Assembly: GCA_003224235.1 (NCBI GenBank)
Contig: QHYU01000134.1
Span: 1 to 64,000, forward strand
Reading direction: 5' to 3'
DNA length: 64,000 bases
From: Acidobacteriota bacterium
GTDB taxonomy: Bacteria > Acidobacteriota > Terriglobia > Acidiferrales > UBA7541
Positions 8,601 through 17,867 of the stretch are shown piece by piece. Below the pieces are notes generated by a model. It was not told the DNA's origin and made no database searches. It worked only from the letters and a program-made list of their open reading frames with translations. A program made the translations under genes and the position numbers. How positions within the stretch are numbered: position 1 is the stretch's first letter; each line of letters starts with the position of its first letter.

Positions 8601-10883
8601 ATGGAATTTCTAGCTGCCAGCTTGCGCGATCAGATCGCGCTCCTTGACCTCGCGCACGACAGCATCATCGTCCGAGACATGATTAGCACCATCTTGTTCT
8701 GGAACCGCGGCGCGGAACAGACCTACGGCTGGTCAAAGGCAGAAGCCCTTGGAAAAGTGAGCCACACGCTGCTCGAAACCGAATTTTCCAAGCCGCTGGA
8801 GCAGATTGAAACCGAGCTACTGCGGGACGGGTGCTGGGAGGGCGAACTGGTCCATCGCAAGCGCGACGGCACGCGCATTGTCGTGGCCAGCCGGTGGGCT
8901 TTGCAACGGGATGCGCAAGGTATCCCGGCCGGGATTCTCGAGATCAATCGGGAAATCACCGAGCGAGAAAGGGCCGAGATGAAGTTCCGGGGTCTGCTGG
9001 AGGCAGCGCCGGATGCGATGGTGATCGTGGGCCGTGAGGGTCGCATCCTGCTGGTGAATGCGCAGACGGAGAAGCTGTTCGGCTACATCCGTGAGGAGTT
9101 GCTCGGGCAATCGGTTGAAATTCTGGTTCCCGAGCGGTTTCGAGGAGCGCATCCGGGGCACCGCACGGGCTATTTTTCTGATCCGCGCACGCGATCCATG
9201 GGGGCGGGGCTGGAACTCTACGGGCGGCGGAAGGATGGGAGCGAGTTTCCGGTGGAGATCAGCCTGAGCCCGCTGGAGACGGAGGAGGGGGTATTGGTCT
9301 CCAGCGCCATCCGGGACATCACCGCGCGGAAGAGGGCGGAGACGAAGTTCCGGGGTTTGCTGGAGGCGGCGCCGGACGCGATGGTAATCGTGGGCCGGGA
9401 GGGTCGTATCCTGCTGGTGAATGCGCAGACAGAGAAGCTGTTCGGCTACACGCGCGAGGAGTTGCTCGGGCAATCGGTTGAGATTCTGGTTCCCGAGCGG
9501 TTTCGAGGAGCGCATCCGGGCCACCGCACGGGCTATTTTTCTGATCCGCGCACGCGATGGATGGGGGCGGGGCTGGAACTCTACGGGCGGCGGAAGGACG
9601 GGAGCGAGTTTCCGGTGGAGATCAGCCTGAGCCCGCTGGAGACCGAGGAAGGGGTATTGGTCTCCAGCGCCATCCGCGACATGACCGAGCGCAAACGCAG
9701 CGAGGATGAGTATAGAAAGATTCAGGAACATTTCCGAGGAATCTACCAGTGCTCCAAAGATGCCATGACGTACACGGCTCTCGATGGACGCTTGCTGGAT
9801 GCGAATGACGCCTTTCTCGCTCTCACGGGCTATTCCAGAGAGGAGCTACTGGATGGGGAAAAGTATCGGGACATCACCCCAATTCAATACGGCGATCCCG
9901 AGCCTTACATCATTGAACAGGTCTTGAAAACGGGGAACCCGGCCGAGTACGAAAAAGAGTACGTAAGAAAGGACGGATCGCGTGTCCCCGTTTTGCTCAC
10001 CGTTTTTGTCGTTAGAGGGGCCAACGGTGGGCCAGCCGGCCTTGCTGCCATCATCAAAGACATCACCGAGCGCAAGCGGGCCGAGCAGGAAATCAAGGAG
10101 CTGAACGAAGACTTGAGCCGGCGGGCCGCCGAACTGGAAACCCTGAATAAAGAGCTCGAAGCCTTTACCTATTCGGTCGCCCACGACCTGCGTGCCCCGC
10201 TGCGGCACATCGATGGATTTTCCAAGATCCTTCTGGAAGATTTTGGGTCTCAACTGGACCCTCTCGCTCAAAAGCACTTGCAGCGCATCCATGAGTCCAC
10301 CCGGCACATGGGACACCTGGTGGACGACTTGTTGAACCTGGCACGGGTCGGCCGGCAGCCGGTGCAATTGCAAATCACCGGGTTGAACGCGCTGGTCGAG
10401 GAGGTCCTCGGGGACCTGGAGACCGAAACGCGCGGCCGGCAGATCGACTGGCAGATTGGGCGGCTGCCGTTCGTGGAATGCGACCCGGGCCTCATGAAGC
10501 AGGTGTTGGCCAACCTGCTCTCGAATGCCATCAAGTACACCCGGCCGCGCGAGCTCGCTGTCATTCAGGTGGGGCAGAGGGAGGTTGACGGGCAACCGGT
10601 CATCTTCATCCGGGACAACGGTGTCGGCTTCAACATGAAGTACGCCGACAAGCTATTCGGTGTCTTCCAGCGGCTCCACCGCAAGGAGGATTTTGAAGGC
10701 ACCGGCGTGGGCCTGGCCACTATTCAGCGGATTATCCAGAAACACGGGGGGCGCGTCTGGGCCGAGGCGGAACTCGACAAGGGTGCCACCTTCTTCTTCA
10801 CTTTGGGTGCACCGAAGGACACCAGGACAGATACCGCGTTCACGGAAGGGAGTGCCGCATGGAAGGGAGCAACTACGAGGTAG
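8601..10883 (+). CDS. Multi-PAS sensor histidine kinase
   Basis: 760 residues, ATG preceded by GGGAGGA at 8589-8595. Four PAS domains: about 10-125, two almost identical copies of 121 residues (about 128-248 and 249-369), and a fourth at about 375-490. A short coiled coil leads to HisKA ([15 protein letters not shown], His528) and HATPase ([25 protein letters not shown]). The kinase core is paralogous to that of 6521-8359. The last 25 bases overlap the start of the regulator at 10859, so translation is likely coupled. No membrane helices were seen, so it is probably a cytoplasmic sensor. Confidence 0.93.
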   Translation: MEFLAASLRDQIALLDLAHDSIIVRDMISTILFWNRGAEQTYGWSKAEALGKVSHTLLETEFSKPLEQIETELLRDGCWEGELVHRKRDGTRIVVASRWALQRDAQGIPAGILEINREITERERAEMKFRGLLEAAPDAMVIVGREGRILLVNAQTEKLFGYIREELLGQSVEILVPERFRGAHPGHRTGYFSDPRTRSMGAGLELYGRRKDGSEFPVEISLSPLETEEGVLVSSAIRDITARKRAETKFRGLLEAAPDAMVIVGREGRILLVNAQTEKLFGYTREELLGQSVEILVPERFRGAHPGHRTGYFSDPRTRWMGAGLELYGRRKDGSEFPVEISLSPLETEEGVLVSSAIRDMTERKRSEDEYRKIQEHFRGIYQCSKDAMTYTALDGRLLDANDAFLALTGYSREELLDGEKYRDITPIQYGDPEPYIIEQVLKTGNPAEYEKEYVRKDGSRVPVLLTVFVVRGANGGPAGLAAIIKDITERKRAEQEIKELNEDLSRRAAELETLNKELEAFTYSVAHDLRAPLRHIDGFSKILLEDFGSQLDPLAQKHLQRIHESTRHMGHLVDDLLNLARVGRQPVQLQITGLNALVEEVLGDLETETRGRQIDWQIGRLPFVECDPGLMKQVLANLLSNAIKYTRPRELAVIQVGQREVDGQPVIFIRDNGVGFNMKYADKLFGVFQRLHRKEDFEGTGVGLATIQRIIQKHGGRVWAEAELDKGATFFFTLGAPKDTRTDTAFTEGSAAWKGATTR
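8982..9707 (+). repeat. Tandem 363-bp direct repeat within kinase gene
   Basis: Two head-to-tail copies (8982-9344 and 9345-9707) of exactly 121 codons, each coding one PAS domain plus linker. The copies differ at only a few bases; the visible protein differences include I/T and S/W substitutions. They begin with the codons for [17 protein letters not shown]. Confidence 0.85.
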
Positions 10884-11344
10884 ATATTCTTCTTGTAGAA
10901 GACAACCCGGCGGATGTGGAGCTTACCTTGCATGCCCTCCGCCACAACAAGCTGTCCAACCGCGTCCACGTGGCGCACGACGGCGAGGAGGCTTTGGATT
11001 TTCTCTTCTGCCGCGGGGTGTTCAGCGGGCGCGAGGCAAGCCACCGGCCCAGGTTGATCCTGCTCGATTTGAAACTGCCCAGGGTGGATGGGCTCGAGGT
11101 GCTGCGGCAGGTCAAGAGTGATGCGCGGACTAAAGCCATCCCCGTGGTCATTCTAACCTCCTCGAAGGAGGAGAGAGACCTGGTGCAGGGTTATCAATCG
11201 GGAGTCAACAGCTATATCCAGAAGCCGGTGGACTTTGACCAGTTCCGGGAAACGGTCAAGCAGCTCGGATTGTACTGGCTTCTGGTGAATGAGCCGCCGC
11301 CGTCGTTGGGAGCTTTCCTCGCCGCGTCACGGAGCCAGGCCTGA
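10859..11344 (+). CDS. Single-domain response regulator (Rcp1-like)
   Basis: 161 residues forming one receiver domain of the long-loop Rcp1 type that partners phytochrome-like kinases. It has [15 protein letters not shown] at the N-terminus, Asp in [13 protein letters not shown], Thr/Ser in ILTSS and Lys in IQKPV. It overlaps the upstream kinase by 25 bases and shares one base with the downstream ATG (TGATG). No output domain, so it presumably passes phosphate onward or acts by protein contact within this block. Confidence 0.92.
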   Translation: MEGSNYEVDILLVEDNPADVELTLHALRHNKLSNRVHVAHDGEEALDFLFCRGVFSGREASHRPRLILLDLKLPRVDGLEVLRQVKSDARTKAIPVVILTSSKEERDLVQGYQSGVNSYIQKPVDFDQFRETVKQLGLYWLLVNEPPPSLGAFLAASRSQA

Positions 11345-13296
11345 TGGATCCAGCCGTAGCCGAACGGAACGTGAACGTCCAACAACCCCTGCGCGTTCTA
11401 ATTGTTGAAAACTCCCGCCCGGACGCCGACCTCATTCTGAACCAATTGGAAAAGGCGGGATTCAAAGTCAGCGCGGATCTGGTGGAGACCGCCGAGGAAT
11501 TTTCCCTGCGGCTGGGCGCAAACACCTACGACATCATTCTGGCCGACTATCGGTTGCCCAACTGGACGGGGATGGACGCTCTCAAGCTGCTTCGACACCT
11601 GGGCCAGGATATTCCCTTTGTGCTGGTGACGGGCACGCTGGGGGAAGAAGCCGCGGTGGAGTGCATCAAGGAGGGGGTCAGCGACTACGTTCTCAAGGAA
11701 CGCCTGGCCCGCCTGCCAGTGGCCGTTCGTCGCGCCCTGGAAGAAAAGGCGCTGCGCGAAGACCGCGCCCGCGCCGCACAGGCGCTCCGCGAAAGCGAAG
11801 CCCGCTACCGCATTCTGGCGGAAACCGCGAACGACGCCTTCATTACCATCAATTCCGAAAGCCGGATTCTTTTCGTCAACGCCGCTGCGGAGAGGATCTT
11901 CGGTTACACTCGCGCGGAGATGCTCGGGCAGAGTCTCACCCTGCTGATGCCCGAAAATCTCCGCGAGGTGCACAGGGCCGGGCTCAAACGATACCTGGAG
12001 ACCGGCCGAAGACATATCGATTGGGAGTCTGCGGAACTCACCGGCCTCCACAAAAGCGGAACGGAGATCACCCTGGGAATCTCTTTCGCCGAATTTGTCA
12101 TCCACGGCGAACGCACCTTTACGGGAATCATCCGGGACATCACCGAGCGCAAGCGCGCGCGGGAGAAGCTGCAGCAGGCCAATGAAGAGCTGATGGTTCG
12201 GGTCAGCGAACTGCAGCAGCGCACCCGCGAGACCACCCTCGTGAACGAAATGGGGGAGTTGCTCCAAACCTGCCTCAACCCCGACGAAGCCTACGCCGTG
12301 ATCGGCAAGTCCGCTGAAAAGCTATTTCCTACTGAGCCCGGCACGCTGTATTTGCTCAATGCCTCGCGCAACCTCCTTGAGCCGGCGGTGGTCTGGGGCG
12401 ACTCCCCGCCTGAGGCGGAGGCGGTTGTGTTCGCGCCGGAAGATTGTTGGGCGCTCCGGCGGGGGCGGATGCACTGGGTGGAGGATTCCCAGTCCGGGCT
12501 GCTTTGCCAGCACTTGAGCCGGTCTCCGTCGGCCAGCTACTTGTGCGTGCCGATGATGGCGCTGGGCCAGGCGTTGGGCGTCCTCTTCTTGCAGAGCCCG
12601 CCCAAACCGAACCAACCGGAACGCCCACTGGGACTGGTACAGGAGTCCAAGCAGAGGTTGGCTTTGACTGTCGCCGAACACACGGCGCTGGCTCTGGCAA
12701 ACCTGAAACTGCGTGAGAATCTGCGCACCCAATCCATCCGCGATCCCCTGACCGGCCTGTTCAACCGGCGCTACATGGAGGAGTCGCTCGAGCGCGAGCT
12801 GCACCGCTTGGCGCGCCGTCGGCGCGGCTTGGGGTTGATCATGCTCGACCTCGACCACTTCAAGAGCTTCAACGACAGCTTGGGCCACGAGGCGGGCGAC
12901 ACTGTGCTCCGCGAGTTGGGCCACTTCGTGCAAAGTCGAACACGGCAGGAAGACATTGCCTGCCGTTACGGTGGTGAGGAGTTTACGCTTATTCTGCCGG
13001 AAGCCTCGTTGGAGGTCACCAGACAGCGCGCCGAGCGATTGCGAGAAGACGTCAAACAGCTTAATGTCCAGTACCTTGGCCAGATCCTCCCGCCAGTCAC
13101 CCTGTCGCAGGGGGTGGTTGCCTTCCCGGAGCATGGTTGGACGGCGACCACGCTCTTGCGAGCCGCCGATGCCGCCCTTTACCTTGCTAAGGGCGAGGGG
13201 CGCGACCGTGTGGTCGTCGGCCAGGCCGTTGAAGAGGAGGCCCCGGCTCCACCTCCGCATGTTTTTGCGGCCTTTCCCCCAGGTCAGCCGAAATGA
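11344..13296 (+). CDS. REC-PAS-GAF-GGDEF diguanylate cyclase
   Basis: 650 residues. Receiver (about 15-130, Asp in IILADYRLPNWTG, Thr in VTGTLG), a conserved linker ([20 protein letters not shown]), PAS (about 155-280), GAF-like region (about 300-450) and a C-terminal GGDEF domain. The active-site motif GGEEF is at about 543-547, with an inhibitory-site RQED five residues before it, so an active, product-inhibited cyclase making c-di-GMP is expected. It starts inside the TGA of the upstream regulator and overlaps the next gene by four bases. It is the most obvious output of the kinase block. Its receiver-linker half is paralogous to the next protein's. Confidence 0.93.
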   Translation: MDPAVAERNVNVQQPLRVLIVENSRPDADLILNQLEKAGFKVSADLVETAEEFSLRLGANTYDIILADYRLPNWTGMDALKLLRHLGQDIPFVLVTGTLGEEAAVECIKEGVSDYVLKERLARLPVAVRRALEEKALREDRARAAQALRESEARYRILAETANDAFITINSESRILFVNAAAERIFGYTRAEMLGQSLTLLMPENLREVHRAGLKRYLETGRRHIDWESAELTGLHKSGTEITLGISFAEFVIHGERTFTGIIRDITERKRAREKLQQANEELMVRVSELQQRTRETTLVNEMGELLQTCLNPDEAYAVIGKSAEKLFPTEPGTLYLLNASRNLLEPAVVWGDSPPEAEAVVFAPEDCWALRRGRMHWVEDSQSGLLCQHLSRSPSASYLCVPMMALGQALGVLFLQSPPKPNQPERPLGLVQESKQRLALTVAEHTALALANLKLRENLRTQSIRDPLTGLFNRRYMEESLERELHRLARRRRGLGLIMLDLDHFKSFNDSLGHEAGDTVLRELGHFVQSRTRQEDIACRYGGEEFTLILPEASLEVTRQRAERLREDVKQLNVQYLGQILPPVTLSQGVVAFPEHGWTATTLLRAADAALYLAKGEGRDRVVVGQAVEEEAPAPPPHVFAAFPPGQPK

Positions 13297-15311
13297 GCCG
13301 GACTGCGTTCCATCCACCCGCGGCCCATTCCCGCGGTTTCACAGAGTCTCTGCGTGTCCTGATTGTCGAGCACTCCGCGGCAGACGCCGAGCTCATCCAG
13401 CGGGAATTGCAAAAGGCGGGATTCCGGTTCCGCGCCGACGTGGTAGCTACTCCTGAGGAATTCGCCGCAGGTCTGCGAGAGACGCTGTATGACGTTATTC
13501 TCGCCGACTTCCGCCTCCCGAACTGGACGGGGCTTGATGCGCTCGAATCGCTGCAGCAGCAGAAAAAAGATATTCCGTTCGTCCTGGTTACCGGCACATT
13601 GGGGGAAGAAGCCGCGGTCGACTGCATCAAGAGGGGAGCCACCGATTACGTCCTCAAGGATCGTCTGGCCCGCCTGCCGGTGGCCGTTCGCCGCGCCCTG
13701 CAGGAAAAGGCGCTGCGCGAGGAGCGCAAGCGTTCCGAAGAGGCCTTGCGCCACTCTGAGGCCCGCTACCGCGAACTCGTCGAGAATGCCACGTACGGAA
13801 TCTTCCGGGTAACCAGGGCGGGAAAATTCCTGGACGTCAATCCCGCGCTGGTCCAGATGCTCGGCTACGAGTCCAGTGCGGAATTGCTCTCGGCCGACCT
13901 GCCCGCTACCCTCTATCGCCACCCCGAAGATCGCTCCCGCATCATCGAGCAGTGCCTTCAGTCAGGGCGTGTCGATGGCGTCGAGGTCGAATGGAGGAGG
14001 AAAGATGGCTCCTTTATCACAGTCCAGTTCAGCGGGCGTGCGGTGGTCGATCAGAGCGGTGGCATGGAGGAAGTCGAGTTTATTGTTGAAGACGTAACTG
14101 AGCGCAGGGCCATGGAAAAACATCTCCGCCAAGTGCATAAATTTGAGGCTATTGGGCAAATGGCGGGCGGCATTGCCCACGATTTCAACAACGTCATCGG
14201 CGCCATCATGGGTTGGGCTGAATTGGGCCAGGAGCAGACGCCGGCCGACAGTCGGCTCCACAGCCACTTCAAAAAAATTCGAGAACAGGCCGAGCGTGCC
14301 GCCGGGCTGACCCGGCAGTTGCTGGCCTTCGCGCGGCGCCAAGTCCTTGAACCCCGGAACCTCAACTTGAATCAGACTATCGTCGATTTCGTGGGCCTCC
14401 TGGGAAACATCCTCGGTGATCTCATCGAGCTGAGGACCGTAGCAGCCCCGGACCTGGGGGTGATTCGCGCAGATCCCACCCAGCTCGAACGAGTGTTAAT
14501 GAATTTGTGCTTGAATGCGCGTGATGCCATGCTCCAGGGCGGTCAGTTGCTGATTCAAACCGAAAACGTAACGCTCGACGAAGACTACGCCCGGCTCCAC
14601 ACCTATGTCCAGCCGGGCCGCTACGTCCGGCTCAGCGTCTCGGACACCGGGGTGGGGATGGATGCGGCCACTATTGAGCATATCTTTGAGCCCTTCTTCA
14701 CCACCAAGGAACTGGGTAAGGGCACTGGCCTGGGTTTGGCCACCGTTTACGGCGTCGCCAAGCAGCATGGGGGTTTCGTGCAAGTCGAGAGCCGGCTAGG
14801 CTTGGGCGCCACGTTCCAGGTGTACTTCCCTCTTGTTGAAGGCACCGTGGAAGGTATCGAAAGGGTTGACAGCGCCGCCGCCCAGCCGGTCCAGGGCGGC
14901 TCTGAGACGATCCTCGTGGCCGAAGACCACGACGGCGTCCGGGAAATGGCGAGGGTCGCGCTGGAGAGTCTTGGTTATCGGCTCATCCTGGCACAGGATG
15001 GGCTCGAAGCGGTGGATCTGTTCCGTCAGCATTGCGGCTCGATTGGCCTGGCCCTGTTGGACGTGGTGATGCCCAGGATGGGGGGCCCTGACGCTTACCT
15101 TAAAATGTGTGCGTTGAAACCTAATCTGCCTGTGTTGTTTACCACCGGCTACAGCGCCGAGGCCGCCTCTCTGCAAGCGTTGGTGGAAAAAGGCGCTGGC
15201 GTTCTGCAGAAACCCTATACACCCACCCTACTGGGACGCCGGGTGCGCGAAATCCTTGTTCGTGCGTCAGGTGCCGCCGCCCCTTCTCGCGCGTCAGCCC
15301 GGCTGGCCTAA
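13293..15311 (+). CDS. REC-PAS-histidine kinase-REC hybrid
   Basis: 672 residues. N-terminal receiver (about 15-130, Asp in [13 protein letters not shown]), PAS (about 150-275), NtrB-like kinase core ([17 protein letters not shown], His296; [25 protein letters not shown]) and C-terminal receiver (about 540-660, [20 protein letters not shown]). The ATG overlaps the preceding stop (ATGA), the clearest sign of co-transcription here. The H-box type (HDFNN) differs from the two phytochrome-like kinases. It ends the signalling block; no DNA-binding output exists in the block. Confidence 0.92.
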   Translation: MSRTAFHPPAAHSRGFTESLRVLIVEHSAADAELIQRELQKAGFRFRADVVATPEEFAAGLRETLYDVILADFRLPNWTGLDALESLQQQKKDIPFVLVTGTLGEEAAVDCIKRGATDYVLKDRLARLPVAVRRALQEKALREERKRSEEALRHSEARYRELVENATYGIFRVTRAGKFLDVNPALVQMLGYESSAELLSADLPATLYRHPEDRSRIIEQCLQSGRVDGVEVEWRRKDGSFITVQFSGRAVVDQSGGMEEVEFIVEDVTERRAMEKHLRQVHKFEAIGQMAGGIAHDFNNVIGAIMGWAELGQEQTPADSRLHSHFKKIREQAERAAGLTRQLLAFARRQVLEPRNLNLNQTIVDFVGLLGNILGDLIELRTVAAPDLGVIRADPTQLERVLMNLCLNARDAMLQGGQLLIQTENVTLDEDYARLHTYVQPGRYVRLSVSDTGVGMDAATIEHIFEPFFTTKELGKGTGLGLATVYGVAKQHGGFVQVESRLGLGATFQVYFPLVEGTVEGIERVDSAAAQPVQGGSETILVAEDHDGVREMARVALESLGYRLILAQDGLEAVDLFRQHCGSIGLALLDVVMPRMGGPDAYLKMCALKPNLPVLFTTGYSAEAASLQALVEKGAGVLQKPYTPTLLGRRVREILVRASGAAAPSRASARLA

Positions 15312-15381
15312 CCTCGGGTGGCCGATTTCCAGATCCATTTGCGCGGGCCCCTTGCACTCCGGACCCGACATCTGAAACCTG

Positions 15382-15410
15382 TTGACATGCTCGGCTGCCT
15401 GTGTTATTCC
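15382..15410 (+). promoter_or_regulatory. Possible promoter in intergenic region
   Basis: TTGACA (15382-15387), 17-base spacer, TATTCC (15405-15410). The -35 is perfect and the -10 weak. No convincing gene follows before a strong terminator at 15547, so this could drive a short non-coding transcript of about 170 bases. Confidence 0.3.
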
Positions 15411-15546
15411 GCGCTGTTTAGAGGTTACTCTGTGGTGGTGGTCTCCTAACACGGCGAAATAAGAATAGCGAGATTGAAGCGATATCTGCCGCCTAAAGAA
15501 AGAAGGAGGCACAAGAGTTCTATCCAGCAGCACCCCACCCCACCCC

Positions 15547-15585
15547 GGGAGGTGAAGACCGCCAGGTTTTCACCTCCCTTTTTTT
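15547..15585 (+). terminator. Strong rho-independent terminator
   Basis: GGGAGGTGAA (15547-15556) pairs perfectly with TTCACCTCCC (15569-15578) around a 12-base loop, followed by seven T. It is placed to end the + strand signalling operon (last gene ends 15311) or a short RNA from the candidate promoter at 15382. Nothing else is recognised in 15312-15662. Confidence 0.85.
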
Positions 15586-15662
15586 CATGCCGCCACTCCA
15601 GGCTGGGAGACGCCGAGAGAAGTCAAGAAGCCGGTAGTTTCGCACCCGGCAAATGACTCTTC

Positions 15663-16511
15663 TTAACGTGCGACGGGTAACTGCGCGTCGCGGGCCTTGC
15701 CCGCGCGCTTATCGGCGTAGAGCGTGCGGTCGGCGCGCTCCAGGAACTGTTCGGGCGTTTCGCTGCTTTCGTAGCTGACCCATCCGGCCGAGAAGGAGAC
15801 CGGGATTTTCTCGCCATGGTACTCCACTTCGAGCGGCTTGAGGCGCGCCAGCATGGCTTGCACCTGCTCCGAGGGACACTCCAGGAGTATAACGAGGAAC
15901 TCATCCCCACCCATGCGCACGGCCAAGTCGGAGACGCGGATGGTGGTGACTAAGCGCTGCGCAAATTCCTTCAGGACTTGGTCGCCCGCCGGGTGGCCGT
16001 ACTGGTCGTTGATTTGCTTGAAGTTGTTTAAATCCAGAACCAGCACAGTAAGCGGATGTCCGTAGCGTTGCGAACGCTCTGCCTCCGCTGCCAGGTGTTG
16101 CTCGCCGACACGTCGGTTACAGAGTCCGGTCAGGGGGTCTACCGTGGCCTGCTTGTGGAACTCTTCCGCGCGGCTGTGCAGTCGGCTCATGGCGTCTAGC
16201 TGCTGCGAAAATTGCCGCCGGAGGCGCTTGATCATCACCTGCTGGTAAATCGTATAAGTGTTGAAGAGCAGCACCAAGCCAACCAGCCCACGAACAGCCT
16301 GGTTGAGGCCGTATTGGAAGATCGGGTCTTCAAACTTCAGTAGTCCCGGGAATGTGAGCGAGGCTACCGCCAGGGTCAGCAGCAGCATGACCACCATCGC
16401 CAGCGTCCACAGCCACCAATCGCGGTGCTCGAGCTTGCGCAGGTTCGCCTGAATCTCCTGCAGGCGGTTCTCCTCCGCTTCTTCGTACAAGTTCGGCGAC
16501 AGTGCGCTCAC
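15663..16511 (-). CDS. Membrane-anchored GGDEF diguanylate cyclase
   Basis: 282 residues. Two hydrophobic segments (about 32-55 and 68-88) anchor the protein, followed by a short coiled region and a GGDEF domain. It has DPLTGLCNRR at its start, LDLNNFKQIND, the intact GGDEF motif near residue 201, and an RVSD inhibitory site five residues ahead, so an active and feedback-inhibited c-di-GMP synthase is expected. It has no recognisable sensor between the helices. Convergent with the upstream signalling operon and transcribed away from the STAS genes. Confidence 0.92.
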   Translation of the reverse strand: MSALSPNLYEEAEENRLQEIQANLRKLEHRDWWLWTLAMVVMLLLTLAVASLTFPGLLKFEDPIFQYGLNQAVRGLVGLVLLFNTYTIYQQVMIKRLRRQFSQQLDAMSRLHSRAEEFHKQATVDPLTGLCNRRVGEQHLAAEAERSQRYGHPLTVLVLDLNNFKQINDQYGHPAGDQVLKEFAQRLVTTIRVSDLAVRMGGDEFLVILLECPSEQVQAMLARLKPLEVEYHGEKIPVSFSAGWVSYESSETPEQFLERADRTLYADKRAGKARDAQLPVAR

Positions 16512-16813
16512 AGTGCTGTCCGGCAGTTAAGCGCCAAGGTTGGCGCTGCTACTGCAATTATAATTCGCGCGAAAATCCGCCGAGAAAAAAAGGGGGAAAC
16601 GGAGCGAATCATGCAACGTACCGCCGTGGAACAGTTCACCTCAAGGAATCTTCGCGGAGTTTTTGCGCCGGTTTGGCTTGCCCAAAGCGCTCCCGGGAGC
16701 GCGCCGGGGCGGCCAATCTCCGCGCCTCACCGCTAGTCCGCCCGGCAGAAGTGTCAAGCCAGGGGAGCCTCGCCCCAACAGGAAAGCCCCCTTAGAGGAA
16801 TCCCTTACCGGGA
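16512..16813. other. Intergenic region with palindromes
   Basis: Divergent spacer between the cyclase (-) and STAS gene (+). It contains a GCGCCA...TGGCGC hairpin near 16531-16546, an AATTATAATT near 16557 that could be a -10 on either strand, and a perfect 16-base palindrome GCGCTCCCGGGAGCGC at 16687-16702. A 41-codon frame at 16611-16736 has no family features and is not called. Confidence 0.45.
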
Positions 16814-16819
16814 TATAAT
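16814..16819 (+). promoter_or_regulatory. -10 box upstream of first STAS gene
   Basis: A perfect TATAAT within ATATAATGCGC, 28 bases before the ATG at 16848. The same 11 bases occur before the second STAS gene. No good -35 is visible at 16-18 bases. Confidence 0.4.
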
Positions 16820-16847
16820 GCGCAGCGACTGGGCGTGGGGAGGAGTT

Positions 16848-17216
16848 ATGGGCCTGGATATTTCCATTCGCGAAGCGGGCCACGTGAGAATCCTCGATCT
16901 GCAGGGAAGGCTCATAATCGGTGCGGAGGCCGACCGGCTGCAGACTGAGCTGCGCCGCCTGATCGAGAACGGCTATCGGCAGATTGTGGTGAACCTCTCT
17001 TGTGTCGAGCAGATCGACAGCACGGGTATCAGCACGTTGGTGCGGAATAGCACCGGACTGGTGCGAGCAGGCGGAAGCCTGAAGCTCGTTTGCCCGGCGG
17101 GGCGCGTGCGCGATGCGCTGGAGGTGACGCGCCTGGTCAGCGCCATTCCCACCTTCAACGACGAGCCTCAGGCGCTTGCGAGCCTCAGGCCCGCGGGTCC
17201 CCTGTCGTTTTCCTAG
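16848..17216 (+). CDS. STAS-domain anti-sigma factor antagonist
   Basis: 122 residues forming a single STAS domain of the SpoIIAA/RsbV type. The motif QIDSTGISTLVR holds the Ser that anti-sigma kinases phosphorylate in this family. The ATG at 16848 is preceded by GGGGAGGAG, which decides it over an in-frame start at 16818. No partner kinase or phosphatase is adjacent, so the partner is unknown. A paralogue follows directly, and the two are likely transcribed from separate but similar -10 elements. Confidence 0.9.
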   Translation: MGLDISIREAGHVRILDLQGRLIIGAEADRLQTELRRLIENGYRQIVVNLSCVEQIDSTGISTLVRNSTGLVRAGGSLKLVCPAGRVRDALEVTRLVSAIPTFNDEPQALASLRPAGPLSFS

Positions 17217-17226
17217 GCGCCGGGCA

Positions 17227-17232
17227 TATAAT
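17227..17232 (+). promoter_or_regulatory. -10 box upstream of second STAS gene
   Basis: TATAAT in the same ATATAATGCGC context as at 16812, placed 75 bases before the GTG at 17307. The match between the two sites supports a shared promoter type. Confidence 0.4.
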
Positions 17233-17306
17233 GCGCGCAAGCCACTGCGCGAATCGAGTAGGCCCGCTCGACTCCCCTTGGTGTACGGGGAGAAGAGGAG
17301 GCGCCC

Positions 17307-17675
17307 GTGGAGCTGCAAAGGACCATCCGGAAATCGGGCGACGTTACGATCCTCGACCTCCAGGGGCGTGCCACCATCGGCGCAGGCAGCGACCTGTTGG
17401 CCAGCGAACTGGGGCGCTTGCTCCAGGGCGCCGCGCGCAACGTGCTGGTCAATCTGGGCGACGTGAAACAGATCGACAGCTCCGGCATCAGCACCCTGGT
17501 GCGCATGTACGTTTCTTTCAGGCACTCCGGTTCGAGCCTGAAGCTGCTGGCCCCTCAAGGCCGTGTGCGCGCGGTTCTTTCGCTCACCCGTTTGCTCAGT
17601 GTAATTCCCACGTTCGATGACGAGGCCACTGCACTTGCCAGCTTCCGCTCGAAGGCTTCTTCAGCGCAATCTTAA
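17307..17675 (+). CDS. STAS-domain anti-sigma factor antagonist, second copy
   Basis: 122 residues, one STAS domain with QIDSSGISTLVRMYV carrying the conserved phospho-Ser site. GTG start with AGGAGG at 17296-17301. Clearly a tandem duplicate of the preceding gene, with similar length and matching promoter element. The sequences have diverged enough that they probably answer different partners. Followed by 190 bases without a convincing gene before the convergent GTPase. Confidence 0.9.
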   Translation: MELQRTIRKSGDVTILDLQGRATIGAGSDLLASELGRLLQGAARNVLVNLGDVKQIDSSGISTLVRMYVSFRHSGSSLKLLAPQGRVRAVLSLTRLLSVIPTFDDEATALASFRSKASSAQS

Positions 17676-17867
17676 TCATTCCTGCGACATGGACTGAACT
17701 GTTTAATAAAGCTCAGAGATTGCCAGCGGCTCCGGCGGCCGTAGCCGGAGGACAAGGCGGCGATACGATGCGTAAAGCTACGAAAGTGGGATCCCCTGCC
17801 AAGAATGCAGGGCAAACCGCCGCGCGTTCGCTTGCTGATCCAACTGAAATTTCGCTTGGTCTAGGCT

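Noticed and set aside
8982-9707. CRISPR-like or satellite array
   Set aside because: The repeats are in-frame PAS-coding units of 121 codons, not short repeats with unique spacers.
15474-15656. 60-codon frame with an AAGGAGG-like run nearby
   Set aside because: It reads straight through the terminator stem, and its start codon is not placed after the purine run.
16611-16736. 41-codon frame before the first STAS gene
   Set aside because: Low-complexity Pro/Ala/Arg end, crosses a perfect palindrome, and has no similarity I recognise.
17676-17867. Riboswitch-like words (GCGTAAAGCTACG and GGGCAAACC) and a small frame from ATG 17768
   Set aside because: The words resemble c-di-GMP-I aptamer pieces, attractive beside GGDEF genes, but they are in the wrong order and lie between convergent genes with no gene to control. 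The small frame runs into the antisense of the GTPase and has no family match.
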